Positions 44,955-53,754 of a stretch of DNA of 64,000 nt are shown piece after piece; position 1 is the first letter of the stretch; each line of letters opens with the position of its first letter. This stretch comes from Flavobacterium chungbukense (lineage in GTDB: Bacteria; Bacteroidota; Bacteroidia; Flavobacteriales; Flavobacteriaceae): assembly GCF_020805785.1 (NCBI RefSeq), contig NZ_JAJGZV010000002.1:310001-374000 (forward strand). The letters are read 5' to 3'. The position numbers and the translations under genes are program-made. The notes beneath the pieces were generated by a model. It was not told the origin of the DNA. It worked only from the letters and a program-made list of their open reading frames with translations, and made no database searches.

Positions 44955-45473
44955 ATGAGCACTATAGATAAAAAAAACAGCAATTATAGAGAGATTAATA
45001 GTCACTTTTCTTCGGATCGAAACTTAGGTAAAGATTTAAAAGATGATGCAACCAAACCTGACAATGATAATAGAGAAATTGCAGAACGAGGTTATATGGT
45101 GAGAAACGGCCACAATCCGAATCGACCAAATCCAGACGAAGATAATTTAACAGATGATGATTTAGATGATCTAAATGATGACTTTCATACTGACAGAGAT
45201 TTGGAAGATAATAACGATGATATTTATGAAGTTGAACTGGAGGAAGAAAGAGACGAACTAGACAATCCGTCAGATGCAGGAGAGGATGACTATGATTTTA
45301 ACGAAACCGAAGATGTTCTAGAAAATCTGGATGAGGATGAGGATGAAGAAGATGACGATGAGGATGAGTATATTGATGAAGAAATAGAAGACGACAATGA
45401 TTATATCGAGGATGATGTTCAAGAAGATAATGATGATGAAGAATATCCTGAAAACGATCCTCGAAGATTATAA
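44955..45473 (+). CDS. Highly acidic low-complexity protein
   Basis: A 172-residue protein in which Asp and Glu make up a large part of the last 110 residues (for example NLDEDEDEEDDDEDEYIDEE). The N-terminal 60 residues are polar and contain YMVRNGHNPNRPNPDEDN. It has no hydrophobic core and is probably disordered. There is no known family that I can name. Its position between a ferritin-like stress gene and other stress-type genes, and the polyacidic nature, suggest a role in osmotic or desiccation stress, ion buffering or histone-like protein chaperoning. This is inference only. Confidence 0.75.
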   Translation: MSTIDKKNSNYREINSHFSSDRNLGKDLKDDATKPDNDNREIAERGYMVRNGHNPNRPNPDEDNLTDDDLDDLNDDFHTDRDLEDNNDDIYEVELEEERDELDNPSDAGEDDYDFNETEDVLENLDEDEDEEDDDEDEYIDEEIEDDNDYIEDDVQEDNDDEEYPENDPRRL

Positions 45474-45510
45474 GGTCTTAATCTTTAAAATAAAAAAATT
45501 GTAAAAAATA

Positions 45511-45546
45511 AAAAACCGTCCCGTTTTTTAACGGGACGGTTTTTTT
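45511..45546. terminator. Bidirectional Rho-independent terminator
   Basis: AACCGTCCCGTT and AACGGGACGGTT pair around a short T loop, with flanking A- and T-runs, between convergent genes ending at 45473 and 45563. Confidence 0.92.
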
Positions 45547-45562
45547 GAGTTTAAAATTCAAC

Positions 45563-46210
45563 TTAATCACCAATAATTTTCAATACTGGAATATCGTCCA
45601 TTTTTTCTAAACGCTCAGCCAATCCGGCTTTAGCTTCTTTAAGCTCCTGCTCTGCTTTATTTAGTTCTTTCTGCCATTTTTCTTTTTCCGATGAATGTTC
45701 TAGTTTTCTAAGAATTTCATAGATTTCACCCTCTGCTTCCATTACCTTTAATCTTTTGTAATAAGTCAAACTTTCGGTCATATGTGCCAATGCAATCATT
45801 GCAGTCAAAAAAGGATGATTATTGGTTACATTGACATCTTTTATTTTGCCATGTTCCAATTCTACTTTTAAAGCAAAAGCAAATTCTTCCATATTAAATG
45901 CTTCATGTTTGCTCATTGGGTCTAAATAAGCTTTTATTGCATGCACATTATTCATGGTAGAAAGATCAACATCGGTCTGCTTTTTATCATTCAAATCCTT
46001 AAAAACAACATTTGCAATAGCTCTCGCTTCTGCAGTCGTTGGATCATTTTCTGGATTTTCAAAATCGCGAATTGACCAATCCCAATTTTCTGGATGAACC
46101 GGCTTTATATATTTTTCACAGAAATCTGTTACATCATTTTTCAAGCTTACCATTTCATCATCTCTTTTGACATATACGTCCTGATAAGCACCACTTTTTG
46201 TTCCCATCAT
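45563..46210 (-). CDS. DUF5661-like protein of unknown function
   Basis: A 215-residue soluble protein. The middle (about 105-155) has FALKVELEHGKIKDVNVT and TAMIALAHMTESLTYYKRL, a pattern I associate with DUF5661. The C-terminus (about 165-205) is a Lys/Glu coiled coil. No catalytic motif is obvious. It lies upstream of the same stress-type cluster (DUF1328, topoisomerase IB) on the minus strand. Confidence 0.65.
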   Translation of the reverse strand: MMGTKSGAYQDVYVKRDDEMVSLKNDVTDFCEKYIKPVHPENWDWSIRDFENPENDPTTAEARAIANVVFKDLNDKKQTDVDLSTMNNVHAIKAYLDPMSKHEAFNMEEFAFALKVELEHGKIKDVNVTNNHPFLTAMIALAHMTESLTYYKRLKVMEAEGEIYEILRKLEHSSEKEKWQKELNKAEQELKEAKAGLAERLEKMDDIPVLKIIGD

Positions 46211-46294
46211 TATTCTTTTTTGGTTGAAACTGCAAACGACACATTATCGAAATAAATGTGTCGTTTTATGTTCTTTTATTTACTGATATTTTTA

Positions 46295-46456
46295 TTAAAC
46301 TCTTGTTCTTCCGCTGATTAGTGAAATAACAAATAAGACTAAAAATATGAAGAATAAAATTTTTGCTATACTAGCGGCTCCAGCGGCAATTCCACCAAAA
46401 CCAAATATTCCCGCCACTATGGCTAGAATAATAAATGTGACTGTCCAACGTAACAT
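46295..46456 (-). CDS. DUF1328 (YtjA-like) membrane microprotein
   Basis: A 53-residue protein read directly from the minus strand. It starts [20 protein letters not shown] and ends [12 protein letters not shown]. Two hydrophobic helices with Gly/Ala-rich centre [16 protein letters not shown] match the DUF1328 family of small inner-membrane proteins induced in stress. It lies 84 bases after the previous minus-strand start region of the DUF5661-like gene and 85 bases below the topoisomerase gene. Confidence 0.88.
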   Translation of the reverse strand: MLRWTVTFIILAIVAGIFGFGGIAAGAASIAKILFFIFLVLFVISLISGRTRV

Positions 46457-46541
46457 AATAATAGTTTTTTAGTTAATACTGATTTTTTGATTTTGTTCGT
46501 ATGTAAAATTTAAGCTTTTAAAGAGATGCAGTAACTCTATA

Positions 46542-47636
46542 TTATTGACAGGGCGATTTTAAATCGATCTGATAATTCTGAATCAATTCTGAAAATGCAC
46601 TTTCTGATCTCGTAAAATATTTTTTTGTGCTTCGGCTTTTCTTTGCCATATCGAAATATTTTTGGATAGAACCATCTTCGTAAGTTGCAAGCAGTAACGG
46701 ATGAACATAATAATCTTTACAGACTTTTCTTGTGTTTCCAAGAGCTTCTGCAGTTAAATCAAAAGCTGTTATAATATTTTGCTTTTTTTCTTTTTCATCA
46801 GAAGTTATCCCCATTTCCATTAAACTTTCAAAGAAAATAATCGACGCCGCCCAGGTTCTAAAATCTTTTGCACTGAAATCTTCACCAGAAATTTGATGCA
46901 AATATTCGTTAACCATATGGCTGTCTAATACTTTTCTTTCGCCGTTTTTATCGTAATATTTAAAAACTTCCCAACCTGGAATTTCTTCGCAGCGACTAAC
47001 CAATTTTATCAATTGTTTGTTTCGGGTTGTAATGGTATGTTGTTTTCCTTTTTTACCGATAAACTCAAAACGAAGCGAATTTTTATTGATATTAATATGA
47101 CGCTTTCTCAAAGTCGAAAGTCCGTACGATTTATTGTCTTTGGCGTATTTCTCATTTCCAATTCTAATGTGCGTTTCTTCCATCAATCGAATGACTAAAG
47201 CCGTTACCTTTTCTTTCGACCATTCTTTCTTTTCCAAATCAAGATCAACTTGTTTTCGAATCGATGGAAGTTTCGCACCAAATGCCGCTATTTTATAAAA
47301 CTTAGTCTGATTTCGAATCAGATTCCATTTTGGGTGATAACGGTATTGTTTTCTATTTTTTAAATCTGTTCCAACTGCCTGTAAATGTCCGTTTGTAATA
47401 TCTGTGATTCGTACATTCTCCCAAGCAGGCGGAAGCACCAAACTATTAATGCGTTTAATCTCATTTTTGCTTTTTACATTTCTTCCGTTTTTCTTATAAA
47501 CGAAATTTTCTCCTTCGCGACATCTTATAATTGTCAATTGATTATCATTGATGTATTCCAAATCTAGTTTTTCTATCACTAAATGAGGTGTTTTTACCAA
47601 TTGATCCATTAAAAGTTCTTTTCTCGCAGCATTCAT
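46542..47636 (-). CDS. DNA topoisomerase IB (poxvirus-like)
   Basis: A 364-residue type IB topoisomerase. The N-terminal domain (about 20-120) has LPPAWENVRITD and KQYRYHPKWN. The catalytic domain has VTALVIRLMEETHIRIGNE, with YGLSTLRKRHI nearby, and the catalytic Tyr is in VCKDYYVHPLLLATYEDG (near residue 323). It relaxes supercoils through a 3'-phosphotyrosyl intermediate. Bacterial versions are accessory genes, often in stress or mobile regions. It lies with the DUF5661-like, DUF1328 and Rho_N-like genes. Confidence 0.92.
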   Translation of the reverse strand: MNAARKELLMDQLVKTPHLVIEKLDLEYINDNQLTIIRCREGENFVYKKNGRNVKSKNEIKRINSLVLPPAWENVRITDITNGHLQAVGTDLKNRKQYRYHPKWNLIRNQTKFYKIAAFGAKLPSIRKQVDLDLEKKEWSKEKVTALVIRLMEETHIRIGNEKYAKDNKSYGLSTLRKRHININKNSLRFEFIGKKGKQHTITTRNKQLIKLVSRCEEIPGWEVFKYYDKNGERKVLDSHMVNEYLHQISGEDFSAKDFRTWAASIIFFESLMEMGITSDEKEKKQNIITAFDLTAEALGNTRKVCKDYYVHPLLLATYEDGSIQKYFDMAKKSRSTKKYFTRSESAFSELIQNYQIDLKSPCQ

Positions 47637-47677
47637 GATATTTAAATTTTTATCACACTAATAATTCATTTTAAATT

Positions 47678-47917
47678 TTAATTATTTCTTAGAGAGTCAA
47701 TTAAACTCTTTTTATTCATATAAGATCTTCCTTGTATGCCGACTTTACTCGCTTGTTTTTGAAGTTCTTCTTTTGTCCATTCTTCATAAGGTTTGGCTTG
47801 TCCACCTTTCTCACCTGCATCTGGCGTATTGGCAATACGCGCCGATTTTTCTTTGCTGTATCCTTTTTTTACCAACGCCTCATACTGCTTTTCATTTTTA
47901 ATTCTCGGATCTGGCAT
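47678..47917 (-). CDS. Rho_N/DUF7218-like small protein
   Basis: A 79-residue basic protein. The N-terminal half is EKQYEALVKKGYSKEKSARI with NTPDAGEKGG. The C-terminal half (WTKEELQKQASKVGIQGRS, then KKSLIDSLRNN) resembles the Rho termination-factor N-terminal fold. Such short proteins accompany topoisomerase IB and stress genes in many soil bacteria. It lies 42 bases upstream of the topoisomerase start and is probably in the same transcript. Confidence 0.78.
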   Translation of the reverse strand: MPDPRIKNEKQYEALVKKGYSKEKSARIANTPDAGEKGGQAKPYEEWTKEELQKQASKVGIQGRSYMNKKSLIDSLRNN

Positions 47918-48090
47918 GATTTTAATTTTAAAGTTTATTTCTAAAAATCTGATAATTCAAAGTTCACTAAAAAGTAAGACGATTCTGTTATACAATTGTG
48001 GTTTGAAATTTCATATTTGTGGGATGGGAATTGTGAAAGTGGAAATGTAAAATTCAATTGTTAATGGTTGATGGTTGATGGTATAAAACA

Positions 48091-48122
48091 AAAATCCCAA
48101 TTCTTTTAGGAATTGGGATTTT
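48091..48122. terminator. Rho-independent terminator
   Basis: AAAATCCCAATTC and GAATTGGGATTTT pair around a 6-base loop, with A- and T-runs at the flanks. It ends the minus-strand gene at 48146. Confidence 0.9.
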
Positions 48123-48145
48123 ATAATTTAAAAATTAGAAAAATA

Positions 48146-48757
48146 TTATTCTTCTTTATTATAAGATATCTTTATTGTTTTATCATCTTTTGCGGCATCC
48201 CAATAAACGTATTTTTGTACGTTTTTTATACCCGTCAAATCTTTTTCGAAGTTATTTTGATAGTTTACAGCCACTTCACCTTTTTCAGCATATTCGTTAA
48301 ATAAGATATTTCCAACATACAGAATCTCTCCTTTATTTACGTTAAATGGAATTGAAAAACCTCCCAATCCACTATTTTTTTGAAGTATTGCAAAACCGCT
48401 ATTAGAAAAAAGTCGAATTCCAATTATTTCACTTTCTCCAGCGGGTCTTTCAATTGCAAAAAGGTAAGTTAGTCCGTTATCTAATTCTCCCTTATGCTTC
48501 ATTTTAAAAATTTGAGCTGGACTAATGTGCACTTCCTTAAAATTTTTTCTTGCCGTTTTTTTATCCGCAGCTTTATAACTAATCTGTATAAAATACTCAT
48601 TAAAATGTGCTTTTTCTTTTGGAAATGTAATTGATCCGAAAATTAATCCTTTGTCGGTTGTTTTCGGATTAAAGGTTATTAGTTGCTGTGCTGTTAGTTG
48701 AGATACTGTTGCAACACAAAAGAAAGTAAAAACTGAAAAGGCAAAATTTCGCATCAT
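48146..48757 (-). CDS. Secreted protein of unknown function
   Basis: A 203-residue protein with a signal peptide (about 1-24, ending LTAQ). The mature part is beta-rich, with YFIQISYKAADKKTARKNF and SGFAILQKNSGLGGFSIP, suggesting a small periplasmic or surface beta-sandwich. Family not recognised. It is monocistronic. Confidence 0.7.
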   Translation of the reverse strand: MMRNFAFSVFTFFCVATVSQLTAQQLITFNPKTTDKGLIFGSITFPKEKAHFNEYFIQISYKAADKKTARKNFKEVHISPAQIFKMKHKGELDNGLTYLFAIERPAGESEIIGIRLFSNSGFAILQKNSGLGGFSIPFNVNKGEILYVGNILFNEYAEKGEVAVNYQNNFEKDLTGIKNVQKYVYWDAAKDDKTIKISYNKEE

Positions 48758-48869
48758 AAGAATTAGTTGGTTTTAAAGTTTTTAGATAGTTAATTTTTAA
48801 GCTAATATATAATATTTTAATAAATCAATCTTGTCATTTGAGAATCATCATTTTTATTTTGAATGCTCT

Positions 48870-49409
48870 TTATTCTAAATATTTAACATTCAGAAAACCA
48901 TTAGTAAATTCTACCTTGATAACATCTTTATTTTTATACTTATAAACTGAGTTATATTTTTCATTAATTATATGATTATTAATTTTATTTAATTCTTCTT
49001 TTTCATCTATAAAATTTTTGCCGTCATATAACTCATAAACTTTATTTTTTTCATTTTCAATTATATTATATTCTACAACAGCAACTTCGTGGGCAAATTT
49101 TGTATTAATGTAAAGCAAAAAGTTATCGATGTAAGTTTTTAAAAAATACGGAATCATAAATGCATATAGAATAATTACAAGCAAATTACCTATTCTTATT
49201 TTTTTCTTTAAAAAATAAAAGAAATAAAAGGCTATTATCAGTAATAATAGAAGAGAAATTATGATTAAAAACTTCCATGAATCTTCTTTAAATGCATAAA
49301 TATCTGTTCTTAGATATTTACTTTTCGCAGATTTAAAATAAAATCCAAGCAGAATAAAAATGACCCAAAATACTATGTTTACAATGGTAAAAGTTACTTT
49401 TTTGTTCAT
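48870..49409 (-). CDS. Membrane protein of unknown function
   Basis: A 179-residue protein with three predicted transmembrane helices (about 6-24, 46-68, 73-95) and a C-terminal soluble region rich in Asn, Lys and Glu. It is very AT-rich compared with its neighbours. Family not recognised. It lies 30 bases downstream of the lipoprotein at 49440, in the same direction, so the two may be co-transcribed. Confidence 0.65.
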   Translation of the reverse strand: MNKKVTFTIVNIVFWVIFILLGFYFKSAKSKYLRTDIYAFKEDSWKFLIIISLLLLLIIAFYFFYFLKKKIRIGNLLVIILYAFMIPYFLKTYIDNFLLYINTKFAHEVAVVEYNIIENEKNKVYELYDGKNFIDEKEELNKINNHIINEKYNSVYKYKNKDVIKVEFTNGFLNVKYLE

Positions 49410-49439
49410 AATACTAATAAAATGAATTTATAGCTATTT

Positions 49440-50027
49440 CTAATGACAAAATTCTTTAAGCTTGATCGTTTTTAAAGCTTTTACAAATTGATTTTGTGTT
49501 TTTTCTTTTAAATCATGACCATAAAAACACATTCCCGTTTTAGTAAAATCTTTAGAATTTCCTCTTAAGCTATCAATATAAATTCCAGTTGTCCCAAATT
49601 CTTTATTTGTGGGCGTAATTATTTTAGCTTTAAAACAATCAATTTTATAAAAAACAAAAATGTGTTTTTTATATTTTCCAAAATCAATATCTCCCGATAA
49701 AGAATCTACAATTAAATGTTTGGTCTTTTTTAAAAGGTGTTTCTGCTTTTGAGTTAAATCTGCGTAACTATTCTTATCGAAAACCAACGGAAGATCATTT
49801 TTAGTGATATCGCTAGAATACCTGCCAATATCAAAAATCAGAAAATCTTTTTCTGGCGTAATTATTCCGCCAACATAACTATCAATTCCTCTGAATTCTA
49901 ATTTTTCCCATTGTTGCGGAACTGTTATTTCAAAATCACCAAAATCAATGGTTTTGAATTCTGAGTTTGATTGGCATGAAACGATTACAATTGAAAGTAA
50001 AATTGTGAAAAGATTTTTCATTTCCAT
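49440..50027 (-). CDS. Lipoprotein of unknown function
   Basis: A 195-residue protein with a lipoprotein signal and lipobox IVSC (Cys18). The mature region begins with FKTIDFGDFEITVPQQWEKL, a pattern seen in PsbP-like or DUF-type lipoproteins, and contains KHIFVFYKIDCFKAKIITP. Family not recognised. The alternative start at the second Met (50021) is equally plausible. It is 24 bases after the small gene at 50052 and is probably in an operon with the membrane protein. Confidence 0.65.
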   Translation of the reverse strand: MEMKNLFTILLSIVIVSCQSNSEFKTIDFGDFEITVPQQWEKLEFRGIDSYVGGIITPEKDFLIFDIGRYSSDITKNDLPLVFDKNSYADLTQKQKHLLKKTKHLIVDSLSGDIDFGKYKKHIFVFYKIDCFKAKIITPTNKEFGTTGIYIDSLRGNSKDFTKTGMCFYGHDLKEKTQNQFVKALKTIKLKEFCH

Positions 50028-50051
50028 AGTAAATAAAATTTGTTCATTAAA

Positions 50052-50288
50052 CTATTTAGGCAATCCTTTTTCAGTAATGAATTTAAAAACATAGCCACTA
50101 TCTAAAACCTTACCTCCTATGCTAATAAAAGTTCCAAACTGACCTCTCCAATCTTCAGTGTCATTTTCTTTTAGCGTATCCCAACGAATTACTCCGCAGA
50201 AATTTGGTTTGTCTGCTTCATCTTTTATAATTACTCCAAATTCATTATTTAAAGAAACTTTCATTCCATAAACAAAATCATTTTCCAC
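50052..50288 (-). CDS. Small cytoplasmic protein of unknown function
   Basis: A 78-residue acidic protein with a beta-rich pattern (VYGMKVSLNNEFGVIIKDE, DWRGQFGTFISIGGKVLD). It resembles small SH3-like or immunity-type proteins, but there is no toxin gene in the neighbourhood to support that. It is the first gene of the three-gene minus-strand group with 49440 and 48870. Confidence 0.6.
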   Translation of the reverse strand: MENDFVYGMKVSLNNEFGVIIKDEADKPNFCGVIRWDTLKENDTEDWRGQFGTFISIGGKVLDSGYVFKFITEKGLPK

Positions 50289-50447
50289 TTGACAAACTCT
50301 TAATTAGATTTTTAACAAACATACACATTTAAAATTTTGGTACGAAAATTTCTAGGTTTAAATCCTATAACAATCTCTAAAAATCCTGTAAAATTTTCTT
50401 ACATCTTCTGAATAATTTTACATCATAACATTTAAACTATTAAAATC

Positions 50448-51035
50448 ATGAAAAAGTTACTATTAGCCGGAAAAACCATTTTAGGAGCAGGACTACTTAT
50501 ATTATGCCTTCAATCTTGTAAAAACGAAACAAAACAAGAAGATCCAAAAGAAGTAGCAGAAGATGCAAACGAAGCAAAATTTGATTCGATTGACAGCAAA
50601 GAAGACGATTCTGAGTTTTTAGTAGATCAGGCTGAAGTAAATTTAGCGGAAATCGAAATTGGTAAACTGGCACAAACTAAAAGTACAAACGCTGAAGTGA
50701 AAAAATTTGGTAAAATGCTTGTTGATGAGCATACTAAATCGGCTTCTGAAGTTAGTGCTTTAGCAAAAGCAAAAAACTTTACTCTTCCAACTTCTTTAAC
50801 TGAAGACGGACAAGAGGAATACAATAAATTGAACAAAAAAACAGGTGTTGATTTTGATAAAAAATTTGCTGATTTAATGATTGACGGTCACGAAAAAGCA
50901 ATTAAAAAATTAGAAAAAGCAGCGAAAGATGCCAATGATCAAGAAGTTAGAACTTGGGCAGCTAATAATATTGCAGGTTTAACAGCACATTTAGAACATG
51001 CTAAATTGCTAAAACAAAACCTAGACAAAAAATAA
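50448..51035 (+). CDS. DUF4142 family lipoprotein
   Basis: A 195-residue protein with a lipoprotein signal peptide and lipobox LQSC (Cys24), then an acidic spacer (DEAKFDSIDSKEDDS region). The DUF4142 four-helix domain follows (about 58-190), with VKKFGKMLVDEHTKSASEV and DLMIDGHEKAIKKLEKAA, including the paired DEH/DGH helices that look ferritin-like. The family is widespread in soil bacteria and linked to stress, but its function is unproven. A strong terminator follows. Confidence 0.88.
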   Translation: MKKLLLAGKTILGAGLLILCLQSCKNETKQEDPKEVAEDANEAKFDSIDSKEDDSEFLVDQAEVNLAEIEIGKLAQTKSTNAEVKKFGKMLVDEHTKSASEVSALAKAKNFTLPTSLTEDGQEEYNKLNKKTGVDFDKKFADLMIDGHEKAIKKLEKAAKDANDQEVRTWAANNIAGLTAHLEHAKLLKQNLDKK

Positions 51036-51133
51036 AATAAATTTAATTGGTTATTATTTATTTTTTTGAAGCAAGATTCTGAGATTCTAAGGTTCTAATT
51101 AATTGAGTATCTAAGAACCTCAAATCTTTGCTA

Positions 51134-51178
51134 AAAACCCCTTCAAGAGTTGAATTGCTTGAGGGGGTTTATTTTTTT
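51134..51178 (+). terminator. Rho-independent terminator
   Basis: AAACCCCTTCAAG and CTTGAGGGGGTTT pair with one mismatch around a 10-base loop, followed by a T-run. It ends the DUF4142 transcript. Confidence 0.85.
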
Positions 51179-51258
51179 AAGGTTCTGAGATTCTAAGTTT
51201 TCTTCCTAATAGTATAAATATCTCAATATCTTAGAACCTCAGTATCTTAGAACCTTAG
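51179..51258. repeat. CTTAG-type palindromic repeat overlapping a gene end
   Basis: AAGGTTCTGAGATTCTAAG on the left and inverted CTTAGAACCTCAGTATC units on the right form an imperfect palindrome. Its end includes the stop codon and last codons of the amidohydrolase gene (TAA at 51247-51249). Confidence 0.7.
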
Positions 51259-52608
51259 TTCTCCAGCAATCATTTTTCCCTTAAAAAAAACTCCTTCTCT
51301 TTTTGGAAGACGAGCTACAGCTTCAGCAGAACAGCTTGCTTTTACTAAAATAAAATCAGCATCATTTCCTGGTAAAGGCCAAGTTCTTGTTCCGGCATCG
51401 TTTAATGGTAAAATTTCGTCTTTGGTAGCAATATGCAAAGCTCGGCTTAAACCAAACTCATCTGTCCATCCGTAAAGCTGTGCGCATAATTTTGCTTTTT
51501 CAAGCATATCGCATGTTCCAAAAGGCTGCCAGTGATCGACAATACTGTCTGTTCCTGTCATCAATTTTACGCCGTATTTTTTTAGCGTCGGAATAGGCAT
51601 AATGGTTCTGCCAATCGGAATGGTCGAAATTACTCCAATTCCTAAGTCTCCCATTTGTTCGGCAATTTTCTCCATCTCTTTTGGATCCATTCTTGCCAAA
51701 GCAAAACCATGACTGATGTATGTTTTTCCTTGAAGTTCTTTATTTTCTTCTGTTCGTTTTATAATATATTCGATGGCAGCTTTTCCAGATGGCGGTGATT
51801 CATGCAAATGAATATCAATTCCTTTTTTATTGTCGAGCGCAATTTGAAACATTGTATCAAGCGACTTTTCCATATTGCCATCAACATTTGTGGGATCTAG
51901 ACCTCCAATAAAATCAACTCCCATTTTAGCCGCTTCACGCAATAACGGTTCTGACTGCGAATATAAAATTCCGTGCTGCGGAAAAGCGACAATTTCCCAT
52001 CCAAAACTATCTTTATTATTCTCTAAAGCTGCCAGAAGATGTTCCAGACTTTTTAGTCCGCTTACGGGATCAATATTCGTTTGACATCTTGCGAAATAAC
52101 TTCCTTGACTTTGCATCAATTTAATTGCTTCTTCAGCTTTTCGCTGTGAATCGGTTAATAGTTGCGGAATGATTTTTTGCTCCAACGTAATCATATCTTT
52201 TACGGTATAGCCTTTTCTGGGAGCTGCATTCCAAGTACCTCCATAAAATGTTTTATCAATATGAATGTGCATATCGCGCAATCCTGGAAGCATTAAAAGT
52301 CCTTTAGCATCTATCGTTTTTAGTTTTAAAGCAGACTTTCCTGAATTGATACTTTTGATTTTACCATTAGCAATATGCAGATTGTATAAGTTTGTTTTTG
52401 TGGCTACAACTTCATTTTTTTCGTTGTATTCAAAACCATCTTCCAATCTTACATTACTTAAAATATATTCTCCTGAAGTTTTATTTTCTTCCATAACTGG
52501 CAAAACTTGCGAAGCTGCATTTGCTCCAATTCCAGAAAACAACGCTGCGCCTGTTGCCGCTGCTCCTAATCCTAAAAATTTCTTTCTGCTTATCAGATTT
52601 TCTTCCAT
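51247..52608 (-). CDS. Exported amidohydrolase, cytosine-deaminase-like
   Basis: A 453-residue metal-dependent hydrolase. The N-terminus SRKKFLGLGAAATGAAL looks like a Tat signal, but the second Arg of the RR pair is Lys. The catalytic barrel has metal ligands in RDMHIHIDKTF (HxH near 117), IDIHLHESPP, YISHGFAL and MTGTDSIVDHW, the pattern of the CodA-like group. The substrate is unknown. The C-terminal LRF and stop come from a CTTAG-type repeat. It is divergent in role from the AraC gene upstream on the same strand (53572), which may regulate it. Confidence 0.87.
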   Translation of the reverse strand: MEENLISRKKFLGLGAAATGAALFSGIGANAASQVLPVMEENKTSGEYILSNVRLEDGFEYNEKNEVVATKTNLYNLHIANGKIKSINSGKSALKLKTIDAKGLLMLPGLRDMHIHIDKTFYGGTWNAAPRKGYTVKDMITLEQKIIPQLLTDSQRKAEEAIKLMQSQGSYFARCQTNIDPVSGLKSLEHLLAALENNKDSFGWEIVAFPQHGILYSQSEPLLREAAKMGVDFIGGLDPTNVDGNMEKSLDTMFQIALDNKKGIDIHLHESPPSGKAAIEYIIKRTEENKELQGKTYISHGFALARMDPKEMEKIAEQMGDLGIGVISTIPIGRTIMPIPTLKKYGVKLMTGTDSIVDHWQPFGTCDMLEKAKLCAQLYGWTDEFGLSRALHIATKDEILPLNDAGTRTWPLPGNDADFILVKASCSAEAVARLPKREGVFFKGKMIAGELRF

Positions 52609-52699
52609 ATCTTAATTTTACATTTCAAAACTGCTTCAACTTATATTGAAGATCGTATGATGCAAAAGTCGTTTACAAATCGAAAACAGAACGGTAATA

Positions 52700-53572
52700 T
52701 TACGGATAAGGATGGTAAAATTTATAACTTTCTTTAAAATCACCCGGTGTTTTTCCGGCATACTTTTTAAATACTTTACTGAAATAAGTATTATCATTAA
52801 AGCCCAGCATATAGGCAATTTCTTTTATAGATAAGTCTGTACTCGTAAGCAAACGTTTTGCTTCGAGTATTGTTCTTTGTTTTATAACATCGCTTGCAGG
52901 TATTTTTAAATAACGCTGTGAAAGAATATTGAGATAATTGGGAGTAATATTCAATTTATCAGCATAAAAATGCACTGAAGATTCTTCATTAAAAAAACGA
53001 TCAATCAAGAAATTAAATTGTTTGATAATTTTTTCAGGTTTAGTGGAAGAATCGTGTTCTGGAAACTGAATCAAATACTCTTTTTGAAGTAATTTTAATA
53101 GTAAATGAAGATGAAGCAACGTAATTTCTTTGGTAAGAAGATCATTTTCAGGTATTGCTAATTCAATATCATGAAGATGATTTTTAAGCTCTTCAAATCT
53201 ATTTTCAGTCAAAGTTAGGCAGGAAGGTACATTTTGCTCAAAATAAGAAAGAGCCGTTAAACCTGAAAATACATTTACAATTTCAGATGAAAGCATCAGC
53301 TGAAAACCTATTGTATTTTCATTCAGCAGCCAATTATGCACTTGGCCAGGTCTTACAAAATAGACCTGATAATCATCAACAATGTATTTTGTGAAATCGA
53401 CATTATGAATTCCAGATCCTTTTTCTACAAAAAAAACGAGGTAAAAATCGTGTTTATGGGGTTGTTCAAATGCATTTCTTCCTTTAACGCTATGGCGAAA
53501 TAAAGTAATACCTAAAGTTTCTTCTCCAAGTATATTGCCAACAGATAAAACAGGAATTGAATCTTTATTCAA
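52700..53572 (-). CDS. AraC family transcriptional regulator
   Basis: A 290-residue protein. The N-terminal cupin-like sensory domain (about 20-150) contains AFEQPHKHDFYLVFFVEKGS. The C-terminal pair of helix-turn-helix motifs (about 190-285) contains HFYADKLNITPNYLNILSQ and SIKEIAYMLGFNDNTYFSKV. It lies upstream of the amidohydrolase on the same strand (91 bases), so it probably controls that gene. The ligand is unknown. Confidence 0.92.
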   Translation of the reverse strand: MNKDSIPVLSVGNILGEETLGITLFRHSVKGRNAFEQPHKHDFYLVFFVEKGSGIHNVDFTKYIVDDYQVYFVRPGQVHNWLLNENTIGFQLMLSSEIVNVFSGLTALSYFEQNVPSCLTLTENRFEELKNHLHDIELAIPENDLLTKEITLLHLHLLLKLLQKEYLIQFPEHDSSTKPEKIIKQFNFLIDRFFNEESSVHFYADKLNITPNYLNILSQRYLKIPASDVIKQRTILEAKRLLTSTDLSIKEIAYMLGFNDNTYFSKVFKKYAGKTPGDFKESYKFYHPYP

Positions 53573-53613
53573 AGAAATTGCTTTTGATTGTTCTTTTCAA
53601 AAATACAAAAAAG

Positions 53614-53754
53614 AGACTAAGTTATTAAGATGCTAAGATTCTAAGTTTTTTTATTTTGTCTTTAATCTCAGCATCTATTTTTACTTTCTAGATGTTGAAA
53701 TAATTAAGTATTAAAAAACTTAGAATCTCAGAACCTTAGAGTCTTAGAATCTTA
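53614..53754. repeat. CTTAG-type palindromic repeat
   Basis: The left arm TAAGATGCTAAGATTCTAAG and the right arm AACTTAGAATCTCAGAACC run in opposite directions around about 70 AT-rich bases. The right end overlaps the stop codon of the alcohol dehydrogenase gene (TAA complement at 53752-53754). The 179-bp gap holds only this and the AraC promoter region. Confidence 0.7.

Noticed and set aside
51247-52608. Canonical Tat substrate
   Set aside because: The twin-arginine motif has Lys in place of the second Arg (SRKKFLG); Tat export remains possible but not certain.
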